A stretch of 64,000 bases of DNA, from the NCBI RefSeq assembly GCF_023208015.1, contig NZ_CP051627.1:1860001-1924000 (forward strand), given 5' to 3'. The stretch's first letter is position 1, and each line of letters starts with the position of its first letter. The position numbers were made by a program, and so were the translations under genes. Below, piece by piece: positions 8,715 through 16,176 of the stretch. This DNA comes from Thermobifida alba (lineage in GTDB: Bacteria > Actinomycetota > Actinomycetes > Streptosporangiales > Streptosporangiaceae). Under the pieces are notes generated by a model, which worked only from the letters and a program-made list of their open reading frames with translations, did no database searches and was not told the origin of the DNA.

Positions 8715-9557
8715 TCAGGGGATGGGCCGCGCCTCCTCCGGGGTGCGGGACAGCAGTCTGCGCAGCGACAGCCTGCCCTCGTCGGGGGTGTAGGCGCGCA
8801 GCATCAGCGAGACCGACGGGAACAGGAAGACCAGTCCGGCGAGCTTGAACGCCCGCGCGCCCACCGCGGCCCTGCGCTGGCCGTGCAGGGCGTAGGTGCG
8901 GTGCCAGGTCCGCAGGTAGCGGTGGAGGTCGCGCAGCGATCCGCCGATGCGGCGGGCCGAGACCGGGGCGCGCAGCCGGTCGCAGTAGCGCACCCTGCGG
9001 CCCAGCCGGTGCAGGTGGATGGCCAGGTCCAGGTCCTCGAAGATGTCGGGGCCGGGGCAGGCGTGGCCGCGCAGTTCCCGCCAGCACTCCTTGGTCAGCG
9101 CCATGTTGGAGCCCCACAGCATCGGGTGGCCCGACAGCATCCGGTTGACCCGGTGGCAGAACAGGCGCTGCGCGGCCAGGCCGGTGCGGTGCAGCGGCGC
9201 GTCGTAGAACCAGGAGGGGCCGGTGGCGGCCGAGACGGCCGGGTCGGCGAACGCTTCGGCGAGCCGCTGCGACCAGTCCGGTTCGACCAGGGTGTCGGCG
9301 TCGATGCGTCCCAGGATGTCGCCGGTGGCCTCGTCGAAGCCGCGGTTGCGCGCCGGGATGAGCCCCTGGACCGTCTCGTGGATCACCCGGACCCCGTGGT
9401 CGCGGTACTTCTCGGCGATCTCGACGGTACGGTCGGTGGAGTTGTTGTCGACGACCAGGATCTCGTCGACCGGCACGATCTGGTTGACCAGCGCGTCCAG
9501 GCAGCGCCCGATCACCGCTTCCTCGTTGTAGGCGGGCACCACCACCGAGATTTTCAT
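8715..9557 (-). CDS. Family 2 glycosyltransferase
   Basis: 280 residues starting MKISVVVPAYNEE, a GT-A (GT2) fold start, with ILVVDNNSTDRTVEIA and the metal-binding GRIDADTLVEPDW. GGGGAG ahead of the ATG serves as ribosome site. The C-terminal ~60 residues include an amphipathic/hydrophobic stretch (FKLAGLVFLFPSVSLML) that may attach it to the membrane. It likely transfers a sugar from a nucleotide-sugar to a lipid or wall acceptor. No other glycan genes are adjacent, so the acceptor is unknown. Confidence 0.87.
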   Translation of the reverse strand: MKISVVVPAYNEEAVIGRCLDALVNQIVPVDEILVVDNNSTDRTVEIAEKYRDHGVRVIHETVQGLIPARNRGFDEATGDILGRIDADTLVEPDWSQRLAEAFADPAVSAATGPSWFYDAPLHRTGLAAQRLFCHRVNRMLSGHPMLWGSNMALTKECWRELRGHACPGPDIFEDLDLAIHLHRLGRRVRYCDRLRAPVSARRIGGSLRDLHRYLRTWHRTYALHGQRRAAVGARAFKLAGLVFLFPSVSLMLRAYTPDEGRLSLRRLLSRTPEEARPIP

Positions 9558-9862
9558 CTTCTCCCCATCGTCCAGGTCGTTCGGATACCGAGGGCCGGTC
9601 GGCGGTGGCGTCCACGACGCTCCGCCCGGACCGACACCCTACGGGCCCTCGCACCGCGCCCGTTCGGGTCGGGATCCGCCGTGATCGGCTCCGGTTCCCG
9701 TCCGGAGCAGGAGATACCTATCGGACGAACCCGAACACTGTTTGGACCGCAGGTGAAGTCTTCGCCCGCCGACGCAAAAGTATCCCGGACGCGCCCGGTT
9801 CACGAGGCCCCGGCGCGGGGTCCGGGGTGTGATCGCGGGCGCGCCGGCGACGGATGCGGTGG
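9558..9862. other. 305-base intergenic region upstream of the GT2 gene
   Basis: It lies between two leftward genes and should carry the promoter of the glycosyltransferase gene and the end of the DUF952 transcript. A short CCCCGG/CCGGGG hairpin lies near 9810-9830. I see no gene and no clear operator. Confidence 0.4.
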
Positions 9863-10228
9863 TCAGCGGCGGGGCACGAGCGCGGTGTAGTGTCCGCGCT
9901 CGTCACGCTCCAGGTCGAGCAGCGCGACCACGGCGGAGCGGTCGATCGGCCCGTAGACGTGCCGGAACACCACTCCGTCGTCGAACCCCGGCGGGGTGGG
10001 GACGGCCTTCTCGTCGCGGACCTCCACCTCCTCTCCGAGTCCCGCCTCGTCGATCACCAGGGCGATCACCGGACTGGGCGGGTCGCGGAAGAAGGCGTTG
10101 GCCACCCGCAGGGTCATCTCCTCGTCGGCCACGCCGTGTACGAATCCGTCTCGCTGCAGCGAGGCGGGCGCATACGGGCGGTCAGGCTCGGACCGCCATC
10201 TCTCGATCGGTGCCACGTGATAGATCAC
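9863..10228 (-). CDS. DUF952 family protein
   Basis: 121 residues, complete for the DUF952 family. It starts MIYHVAPIERW, followed by YAPASLQRDGFVHG, the standard DUF952 start with its conserved Tyr, Ser-Leu and Gly-Phe-[IV]-His. Later it has the conserved VFRHVYGPI. The family is cytoplasmic, small, of unsolved function, and related in fold to ADP-ribosyl-processing proteins. The gene is alone on its strand, with an AT-rich promoter region at 10229-10430. Confidence 0.85.
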   Translation of the reverse strand: MIYHVAPIERWRSEPDRPYAPASLQRDGFVHGVADEEMTLRVANAFFRDPPSPVIALVIDEAGLGEEVEVRDEKAVPTPPGFDDGVVFRHVYGPIDRSAVVALLDLERDERGHYTALVPRR

Positions 10229-10435
10229 CGGATATTTCTATCGCGGTTTGAACCTTCTTCGGCACATTTTGCCGCGAGTCGGCGGCTCGTCACCAAGAAA
10301 GCACAGGGCAGACCGGTTGAGAGGTTTGTCTCTCGGTGGGTGGTGTCGACTTCCGGCGTGCTCATTCTGTGATTTCGGACTTGTCCGCATTACATAATCT
10401 TTTCCCGGTTGTCCCGTGAAATCCGCTGGAACACA

Positions 10436-10471
10436 CGTATGCGCCCCGGCGCGGACGCCGGGGCGCATACG
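10436..10471. terminator. Strong hairpin after the aminopeptidase gene
   Basis: Perfect 16-bp inverted repeat (10436-10451 with 10456-10471) around a 4-nt CGGA loop, just downstream of the leftward aminopeptidase gene. It is among the strongest hairpins in the window and very likely a factor-independent terminator or mRNA 3' stabiliser. Confidence 0.8.
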
Positions 10472-10491
10472 GAAACGGAGCGGAGGCGGGG

Positions 10492-12018
10492 TCAGGAGCG
10501 GGGCAGCAGTTCGGCCAGCCACGCCTCGACGTCGGCGGAGGTGCGCGGCAGCGCCGCCGACAGGTTCCGGTTGCCCTCGGGGGTGACGAGGATGTCGTCC
10601 TCGATGCGCACCCCGATGCCGCGCAGCTCCTCGGGCACGGTCAGGTCGTCGGGCTGGAAGTACAGGCCCGGCTCCACGGTGAGCACCATGCCGGGCTCCA
10701 GGGTGCCGTCCACGTAGGCCTCGGTGCGCGCCACCGCGCAGTCGTGCACGTCCAGGCCGAGCATGTGCCCGGTGCCGTGCAGGCTGTAGCGGCGCTGCAG
10801 GCCCAGTTCCAGGACGCGGTCGACCGACCCCTCCAGCAGCCCCCACTCGACCAGGCCCTCGGCGAGCACCCGCTGGGCGGCGTCGTGGTAGGCGCGGAAC
10901 GGGCGCCCGGGCCGCACCTCGGCGATGCCCGCCTCCTGGGCGGCGTACACCAGGTCGTAGACGCGCCGCTGCACGTCGCTGAAGCGGCCGCTGACTGGGA
11001 TGGTGCGGGTGACGTCGGCGGTGTAGAGGGTGGTGGTCTCCACGCCCGCGTCCAGCAGCAGCAGGTCGCCGGGGCGCACCGGGCCGTCGTTGCGGACCCA
11101 GTGCAGGGTGGTGGCGTTGGGGCCGGACGCGGCGATGGTGCCGTAGCCGACGTCGTTGCCCTCCACGCGGGCGCGCAGGAAGAACGTGCCCTCGATGTAG
11201 CGCTCCGAGGTGGCCTGGGCCTGCGGCAGCACGCGGACCACGTCCTCGAAGCCGCGCACGGTGGAGTCCACGGCCCGCTGCAGCTGGCCGATCTCCCACT
11301 CGTCCTTGACCAGGCGCGCATCGTGCAGGAACACCGCGAGCTCGGCGTCGCGCCGCGCGGCCTCCTCGGCGGTCCCGGCGTCCTCGGCGGAGCGGCGCAG
11401 GGTGAGCACGGCCTCCAGGGTGGCGTCGTGGCCGCGCACGATCCGGGTGGGCGCCTCGGGGGCTTGGCGCAGCACGTCGGGCAGGGTGCGCACGTCCCGG
11501 GTGGGCAGCCCGTACAGCGCGGCGGCCTCGGCGAGGCTGTTGCGGCGGCCCACCCACAGTTCGCCGTACCCGTCGAGCCAGAACTCGCCGTTCTCCCGGC
11601 TGGAGCGGGGCCGCAGGTACAGCGCGGCGTCGTGGCCGCCGCCGGCGCGCGGCTCCAGCACCAGGCAGCCGTCCTCGGACTGGTCGCCGGTCAGGTACAC
11701 GTAGTCGCTGGCCGCGCGGAACGGGTAGTCGGTGTCGTTGGAGCGGGTCTTCAGGTTGCCCGCGGGGATCACCAGCCGCTCCCCGGGGAAGCGGGCGCTG
11801 AGCGCGGCGCGCCGCTTGGCGGTGTAGGCGGCCTGCTCGATCGGCTCCAGGTCGCGCCGCTCGGTGTCGGCCCACCCGGTGCGCATCCACTCGGCGAGTT
11901 CCGGGGAGACGTCCTTGTAGGGGCCGTTCTTGCGTCCCTTGAACTGCGGTTCCGCGGTCCTGTCCCGCTCCTGTCCGTCGCGGACCCGCTGTCCCTCGGA
12001 GTACTGCTGCTCGGTCAC
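10492..12018 (-). CDS. pepP: Xaa-Pro aminopeptidase (peptidase M24B)
   Basis: 508 residues from GTG 12018, which has GAGGAGG eight bases upstream; an in-frame ATG at 12045 lacks one. An N-terminal creatinase-like domain (PFRAASDYVYLTGDQ) is followed by a pita-bread catalytic domain. The dinuclear metal ligands are in LLLDAGVETTTLY and ADVTRTIPVSG (Asp, Asp), GHMLGLDVHD (His), LTVEPGLYF (Glu) and GVRIEDDIL (Glu). It removes N-terminal residues preceding proline, in the cytoplasm. Length and motifs match actinobacterial PepP. A very strong hairpin closes the transcript. Confidence 0.93.
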   Translation of the reverse strand: MTEQQYSEGQRVRDGQERDRTAEPQFKGRKNGPYKDVSPELAEWMRTGWADTERRDLEPIEQAAYTAKRRAALSARFPGERLVIPAGNLKTRSNDTDYPFRAASDYVYLTGDQSEDGCLVLEPRAGGGHDAALYLRPRSSRENGEFWLDGYGELWVGRRNSLAEAAALYGLPTRDVRTLPDVLRQAPEAPTRIVRGHDATLEAVLTLRRSAEDAGTAEEAARRDAELAVFLHDARLVKDEWEIGQLQRAVDSTVRGFEDVVRVLPQAQATSERYIEGTFFLRARVEGNDVGYGTIAASGPNATTLHWVRNDGPVRPGDLLLLDAGVETTTLYTADVTRTIPVSGRFSDVQRRVYDLVYAAQEAGIAEVRPGRPFRAYHDAAQRVLAEGLVEWGLLEGSVDRVLELGLQRRYSLHGTGHMLGLDVHDCAVARTEAYVDGTLEPGMVLTVEPGLYFQPDDLTVPEELRGIGVRIEDDILVTPEGNRNLSAALPRTSADVEAWLAELLPRS

Positions 12019-12118
12019 GGCTGCCCTCCTCGTCACATGTCCCACCCGGTGTCAACCCCGGCGGGGGTGGTTCTGCTTCCCATGCTAGGAGCAGGGCGGG
12101 GCCGGGGGACTTTCCGAT

Positions 12119-12174
12119 GATCTTGACACCGGAGGGCGGTGTTCCGCGCCCCGCGCCCCCACAGCGTCAAGATC
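12119..12174. repeat. Inverted repeat GATCTTGAC / GTCAAGATC
   Basis: Perfect 9-bp arms 12119-12127 and 12166-12174 (11 of 12 pairs if extended outward), 38 bases apart, enclosing GC-rich sequence. It could be a binding site for a dimeric regulator or the end structure of the neighbouring element. Confidence 0.5.
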
Positions 12175-12211
12175 GTCGCGGGTCGCGGGTCTGCGACCGC
12201 CCGGCGGGGTG

Positions 12212-12414
12212 TGTTTCGGCCGCGAGGCGCGGCAGCCTTGAGGGAGCGCAGGTCCCGGAGGGACGTCAAAGGCCCTGCGCGCTCGGGGTGCCGTCCCTGG
12301 CCAGCAGGGGAAGCCCCTCCCCCACGCATCCGGCAAGCCGCCTCTGGTGGAAAGGAGAAAATCCCTCCCCCAGCCCTGAAAAGGCCGAGGCTGCCGGGCC
12401 TCGCGGCCGAAACA
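12212..12414. repeat. MITE-like element with 27-bp near-perfect terminal inverted repeats
   Basis: Arms 12212-12238 and 12388-12414 match at 26 of 27 positions (TGTTTCGGCCGCGAGGC... read inward) and enclose 149 bases without a gene. The size, symmetry and intergenic position resemble a non-autonomous mobile or repetitive extragenic element. I cannot see a target-site duplication. Confidence 0.5.
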
Positions 12415-12488
12415 CCCCCTTTCCGATGAAGGCCGACAGCACCACGGCCTTCTTCTGTAGCCCGCCCCGCAGGCAGCTCCCCTGCGGA

Positions 12489-12740
12489 TCAGAGGACGCC
12501 GCGGCGCGCGGCGGCGAGGAACGCCTCCCACTCAGCAGCCGGAAACGCGAGGTACCCGACATCAGGATGCTTGGAATCCCGGACCGCTGCGCCGGTGGAA
12601 GGTAGGGGGGCGACTTCGACGCAGTCCTGCCCTGCGCCGCTGTAGCTGCTCTTGCGGAAGTTGGAGGGGATGGGGGCCACCTCGACGCAGTTCTCGTCGT
12701 GGCCGCTGTAACTGCTCTTGCGGAACTGGAGTTCGTTCAC
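12489..12740 (-). CDS. DUF397 small protein with duplicated N-terminal motif
   Basis: 83 residues. The family normally has a single W/F-RKSSYS...CVEVA motif. Here it occurs twice in tandem (FRKSSYSGHDENCVEVA and FRKSSYSGAGQDCVEVA), followed by the standard VRDSKHPDVGYLAFP and W-x-x-F end. DUF397 proteins partner with DUF5753 helix-turn-helix regulators in Streptomyces development loci and TA-like systems. It starts 3 bases after the regulator gene stops, so the two are co-transcribed. Repeat units are also close at DNA level, so the duplication is recent. Confidence 0.88.
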   Translation of the reverse strand: MNELQFRKSSYSGHDENCVEVAPIPSNFRKSSYSGAGQDCVEVAPLPSTGAAVRDSKHPDVGYLAFPAAEWEAFLAAARRGVL

Positions 12741-12743
12741 TGG

Positions 12744-13601
12744 TCACTCTCTAAGGGATGCAGCTACATCCTTGATGAACTCGGCGGACTGCTTCGTGCT
12801 GAGTGCGGACCCCTGTAGGTCTCCAAATGTCACGTTATACCGTTCGATCTCTTCCGGCTGTTCGAAGAAGACCGACCCTGCCATCGTGCCCACCCACACG
12901 ATGGGGGTGTCCAGTGGCTCCGGGAATTCCAGAATCATGAAGGGTGCCGTAAGGCCTGCGTGTGAGCCAGCGGTGAACGGCACAACCTGGACGTCGATGT
13001 TCGGCATCTGAGCCATGTACAGCAGGTGTTCAAGCTGCTCCCGCATGATGCGCGGTCCGCCGATGGTGCGTCGTAGAGCGGCCTCGTCGAGCACCGCGCG
13101 CAGCCGAGCGGGAGAAAACCTGGTGAGGATCTCGCGTCGAGCCATCCGGTACTCGACACGGCGTTCGATCTCCTCTTCTGAGGTGTAGCGCCCACCTTCG
13201 AAGAGAGCCCTGGCGTACTCGGGTGTCTGCAGCAGGCCGGGGATGCAGAGCGCTTCAAAGGTCCGGATGGTTGACGCCTCCGCCTCGAAGTCTGCCAGCG
13301 CTCGGTCACCGAACAGCCCTTTGTACTTGGCCCACCAACCTCGCTCGCGTGCATCGCGAGCCAGTGCGTGCATGGCCTCCCGGGTCTCGGCGTCCTCTAT
13401 CTTGTAGAGCTTCATGAGTTTGTCGAGGTCAGCAGCACTGATGCGTTTGGTCTCGGTGGTTTCCATCTTGGAGACCTTGGGGGCACTCCAGCCGAGTTCC
13501 TTCGCGACCTGGGTGACCTTGTAGCCCGCCCTTTCGCGGGCTCGGCGGAGTTCGGTGGCGAGACGGCGGAGGCGGAGGGATGGACTGCGGGGCTCTCTCA
13601 T
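12744..13601 (-). CDS. XRE-family regulator with DUF5753 (WhiJ/Scr1-like)
   Basis: 285 residues. An N-terminal Cro/C1-type helix-turn-helix (LRRARERAGYKVTQVAKELG, then SKMETTE) is followed by a DUF5753 domain from about residue 95 to the end, with the family marks CIPGLLQTPEYA and VQVVPFTAGSHAG. The DUF397 gene lies downstream and a RsbW-like ATPase gene lies divergent upstream, which matches the three-gene WhiJ/AbaA-type loci of actinomycetes. It probably represses itself through the palindrome at 13650-13668. Confidence 0.9.
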   Translation of the reverse strand: MREPRSPSLRLRRLATELRRARERAGYKVTQVAKELGWSAPKVSKMETTETKRISAADLDKLMKLYKIEDAETREAMHALARDARERGWWAKYKGLFGDRALADFEAEASTIRTFEALCIPGLLQTPEYARALFEGGRYTSEEEIERRVEYRMARREILTRFSPARLRAVLDEAALRRTIGGPRIMREQLEHLLYMAQMPNIDVQVVPFTAGSHAGLTAPFMILEFPEPLDTPIVWVGTMAGSVFFEQPEEIERYNVTFGDLQGSALSTKQSAEFIKDVAASLRE

Positions 13602-13620
13602 GGCAGTAGCGTAACCAATC

Positions 13621-13668
13621 TTCGATTAATGTTCGAGGAGTCGATTGATAACTCGAATATTTCGAGTT
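13621..13668. promoter_or_regulatory. Operator candidate of the XRE regulator
   Basis: A perfect palindrome AACTCGAA-TAT-TTCGAGTT at 13650-13668, preceded by further TTCGA half-sites at 13621 and 13632. It lies in an AT-rich island 20-70 bases before the regulator start and between it and the divergent ATPase gene. It is well placed for autoregulation and co-control of both directions. Confidence 0.6.
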
Positions 13669-13889
13669 AGTGTGGGCATCAAGAAGGGCGCCCCCTCCAA
13701 GGCCGCCCTCTCTGACCGTCAACGCTATCGACCGCCCGCCGCCTGCGTCCGCACAACGGAGAAACCCGCGGGCTGCCCCTCGTGCCCCGTCCGCCGCACA
13801 CCGGCCGGGGCGGCGGACGGGTACCGGCCTGCCCGCCGGCTCCGTCCCTGCGCCCTCTTGTCCAGCCACGTCCATCCCGAGGAGTTCGC

Positions 13890-14435
13890 ATGCCGCTGCT
13901 CGCCCCTCCCCCGCTACCCTCCGTCACCGTCCCGTTGGGACTGGTCATCCCGCCCGGCAAAGAGCACTACTTCGACCCCACCGCCAAACCCGTCCCCTAC
14001 ACCCGCCGCTCCTTCGAGTTCCGCGGCGAACGCGCCTTCCTCCCCCTCGTCCACGCCTTCCTGGCCACGTGTACGGCCGGACGCGACCCCGACTACGCCT
14101 ACCTGTTCCGCCTACTCGGCGTGGAGCTGGCCACCAACGCCATCCGCCACACCAACTCCGGCCGTGCGGGCGGCACCTTCACCCTGCACGTGGTACGCAC
14201 CCCCACCCACATGAAACTCACCTGCTTCGACTCCGGCGACGGCCGCATCACCCCCATACGCGACCCCGAACACCTGGCCCCGCTCCCCCTCGACCCCGAG
14301 CGCGAGGGTGGCCGCGGCCTGGCCCTCCTCGACGCCCTGGCCACCACCTGGGGCGACGACGGCCGCCAAGCCTTCCGCCGCGTCTGGTTCACCCTCGACT
14401 ACGACCTGACCGCAAGCGCCTGGCCCACCCTCTGA
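13890..14435 (+). CDS. RsbW-like GHKL ATPase (anti-sigma type ATP-binding protein)
   Basis: 181 residues. ATG 13890 is chosen over earlier in-frame codons because GAGGAG stands nine bases upstream. It is a stand-alone HATPase_c_2 domain with N-box ELATNAIRHTNSG and G-box GGRGLALLDALA. Such proteins bind or phosphorylate sigma factors or antagonists. In WhiJ/AbaA-type loci one is encoded beside the XRE-DUF5753 and DUF397 proteins, as here, which suggests a regulatory partnership. A long hairpin follows the stop codon. Confidence 0.85.
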   Translation: MPLLAPPPLPSVTVPLGLVIPPGKEHYFDPTAKPVPYTRRSFEFRGERAFLPLVHAFLATCTAGRDPDYAYLFRLLGVELATNAIRHTNSGRAGGTFTLHVVRTPTHMKLTCFDSGDGRITPIRDPEHLAPLPLDPEREGGRGLALLDALATTWGDDGRQAFRRVWFTLDYDLTASAWPTL

Positions 14436-14442
14436 CCCCCGC

Positions 14443-14502
14443 CGCGACCATGCCCCCGGTGCCACGGTCGACCGCGGTTGTGGCACTGGGGGCATGATCG
14501 CG
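14443..14502. terminator. Long bidirectional hairpin
   Basis: Inverted repeat 14443-14465 / 14480-14502 (21 of 23 pairs; core CATGCCCCC...GGGGGCATG) between convergent genes. Probable terminator in both directions. Confidence 0.75.
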
Positions 14503-14514
14503 GGCGGGGGCCGG

Positions 14515-14784
14515 TCAGCGCGGCGCGTTCGGGCCGAACCTCGCGTCGTGGTCCTTCGGGTCGTCGGGGTCGGCGGAGTTGGCGATGATCACCGCCACCG
14601 GCGGGATGATCGCCGCCACCACGCACATCGCGACGCCCCAGTCCGCGCCGAACAGCATCCCCACCGGCGCCGAGAGCACGAACAGGACCAGGCAGACCGA
14701 CATCAGCTCCTCGTAGCGCCGCATGCGGCGCGGCTGGTTGCGCCAGCGCCGCAGCGCGGTGCCGCCCCAGCGGTGCACGACCAC
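14515..14784 (-). CDS. DUF3099 small membrane protein
   Basis: 89 residues with two membrane segments (MSVCLVLFVLSAPVGMLF and WGVAMCVVAAIIPPVAVIIA) ending in a polar tail. This is the DUF3099 pattern of actinobacteria, including the conserved PPxAVIIAN. GTG 14784 is preferred because AAGGAG stands nine bases before it; the ATG at 14793 directly abuts that element. Function unknown. It is in the same direction as, and downstream of, the phosphoribosyltransferase fusion gene. Confidence 0.75.
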   Translation of the reverse strand: MVVHRWGGTALRRWRNQPRRMRRYEELMSVCLVLFVLSAPVGMLFGADWGVAMCVVAAIIPPVAVIIANSADPDDPKDHDARFGPNAPR

Positions 14785-14812
14785 GGTTCTCATCTCCTTG
14801 CCTTCGGGCGGC

Positions 14813-16138
14813 TCAGCCCCGCACGGGTCGCGGGGCCGACGCCAGGTGGGTGGTGAACCAGTCGCGGGCCAGCTCCGCCACGGTGGTCAGCGCACCCGGT
14901 TCCTCGAACAGGTGGGTGGCGCCGGGGATGACGGTGAGCCGGTGCTCGCAGCGCAGCCGCGCCCGGGCCTGCCGGTTCAGGTCCAGTACGTGCGCGTCGT
15001 CGCCGCCGACGATGAGCAGGGTGGCGGCGCGCACCGACTCCAGGGCCTGTCCGGCCAGGTCGGGGCGGCCGCCCCGGGACACCACGGCCCGGGCGTCGCT
15101 GTGCGGTGCGGCGGCCGCGACCAGTGCGGCCGCGGCCCCGGTGCTCGCGCCGAAGTAGCCCATCGGCAGGTCCGCGGTCTCGGGGCGTTCGCGTACCCAC
15201 TCGGCGGCCACAGCGAGCCGCCCGGCCAGCAGGCCGATGTCGAACACGTTGTCCCGGTGCTCCGCCTCGGCTTCGCTGAGCAGGTCGAACAGCAGGGTGG
15301 CCAGTCCGCCCCGGTGCAGTTCCGCGGCGACCTCGCGGTTGCGCGGCGAGTGCCGTCCGCTGCCGCTGCCGTGCGCGAACACCACGACGCCCACGGCGCG
15401 CTCCGGCACGGTCAGGTGGCCGGGCAGCCGGATCGGGCCGGCCTGGATCTCCACCTCCTCGTCCACCCGGCCGCCCGTCGGCGCCTGTTCGGTACGGGGC
15501 CGGGCGGCGGCGCGTGCCAGCAGCGCGGTGACCTCCTCGTCGGCGGTCTGGGTGAAGTCGGTGTACCACTGGCCGATCGCGGAGAAGTCCTCGGGGACCA
15601 GGGGGCAGATCACCTCGTCGGCTTCCTCTTCCAGGCGGGCGACCGCGTCGGAGGCGCCCACCGGGGCGGCCACCACCACGCGGCCCGCCCCCAGGCGGCG
15701 GGCGACCCGGCAGGCGGCGAGCGCCGTGGAGCCGGTGGCGATGCCGTCGTCGACGACCACGGCGATGCGGCCGTGCAGCGGGATCCGCGGCCGCTCCCCC
15801 CGGAACCGGTGCACCCGGCGGCGCAGTTCCTCCCGTTCGCGTTCCTCCACGGCGGCGAAGTCCTGTTCGTCGGCGCCGGACATGGACATGACGCGCGTGT
15901 CGACGACGCGGGCCCCGTCCTCGCCGATCGCGCCCATCGCCAGTTCGGGTTGGAACGGCACGCCGATCTTGCGGACCACGATCACGTCCAGGGGTGCGGC
16001 GAGCGCGGTGGCGATCTCGAAGGCGACGGGGACGCCGCCGCGCGGCAGGCCGAGCACGACGGTGTCCTGGCCGCCCAGCCGCCGCGCCACCGCCGCGGCG
16101 AGCCGCCGTCCCGCGTCCGTCCGGTTGATGTACGACAT
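14813..16138 (-). CDS. Phosphoribosyltransferase - alpha/beta-hydrolase fusion
   Basis: 441 residues from ATG 16138 (GGGAGGA upstream). Residues 1-210 form a type I phosphoribosyltransferase with the PRPP motif VVVDDGIATGST at 127-138. Residues about 225-441 form a dienelactone-hydrolase-like alpha/beta hydrolase with nucleophile elbow GASTGA (Ser332), a GGDDAH segment carrying the acid and GATHLFEE carrying the catalytic His. Both halves also occur as separate proteins in other bacteria. The PRT half is of the ComF/'predicted PRTase' kind, with unknown base. The fusion implies linked reactions or shared stress function, but no substrate can be assigned. Confidence 0.85.
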   Translation of the reverse strand: MSYINRTDAGRRLAAAVARRLGGQDTVVLGLPRGGVPVAFEIATALAAPLDVIVVRKIGVPFQPELAMGAIGEDGARVVDTRVMSMSGADEQDFAAVEEREREELRRRVHRFRGERPRIPLHGRIAVVVDDGIATGSTALAACRVARRLGAGRVVVAAPVGASDAVARLEEEADEVICPLVPEDFSAIGQWYTDFTQTADEEVTALLARAAARPRTEQAPTGGRVDEEVEIQAGPIRLPGHLTVPERAVGVVVFAHGSGSGRHSPRNREVAAELHRGGLATLLFDLLSEAEAEHRDNVFDIGLLAGRLAVAAEWVRERPETADLPMGYFGASTGAAAALVAAAAPHSDARAVVSRGGRPDLAGQALESVRAATLLIVGGDDAHVLDLNRQARARLRCEHRLTVIPGATHLFEEPGALTTVAELARDWFTTHLASAPRPVRG

Positions 16139-16176
16139 CTCGGTCCTCCCCGGCGAGACTCCCCGTGTTGTGGGCA

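Larger units (their letters stand above)
12019..12488. other. 470-base gene-free region with inverted repeats
   Basis: It lies between the aminopeptidase start and the DUF397 stop and has no credible gene. It holds two nested inverted-repeat structures (12119-12174 and 12212-12414, listed separately) and a small hairpin GAAGGCC/GGCCTTC at 12428-12452 followed by TTCT. Confidence 0.6.

Noticed and set aside
12085-12531. A 148-codon leftward frame covering the inverted-repeat element
   Set aside because: It runs through both repeat arms, has no ribosome site or family match and contains Arg/Pro-rich chance sequence.
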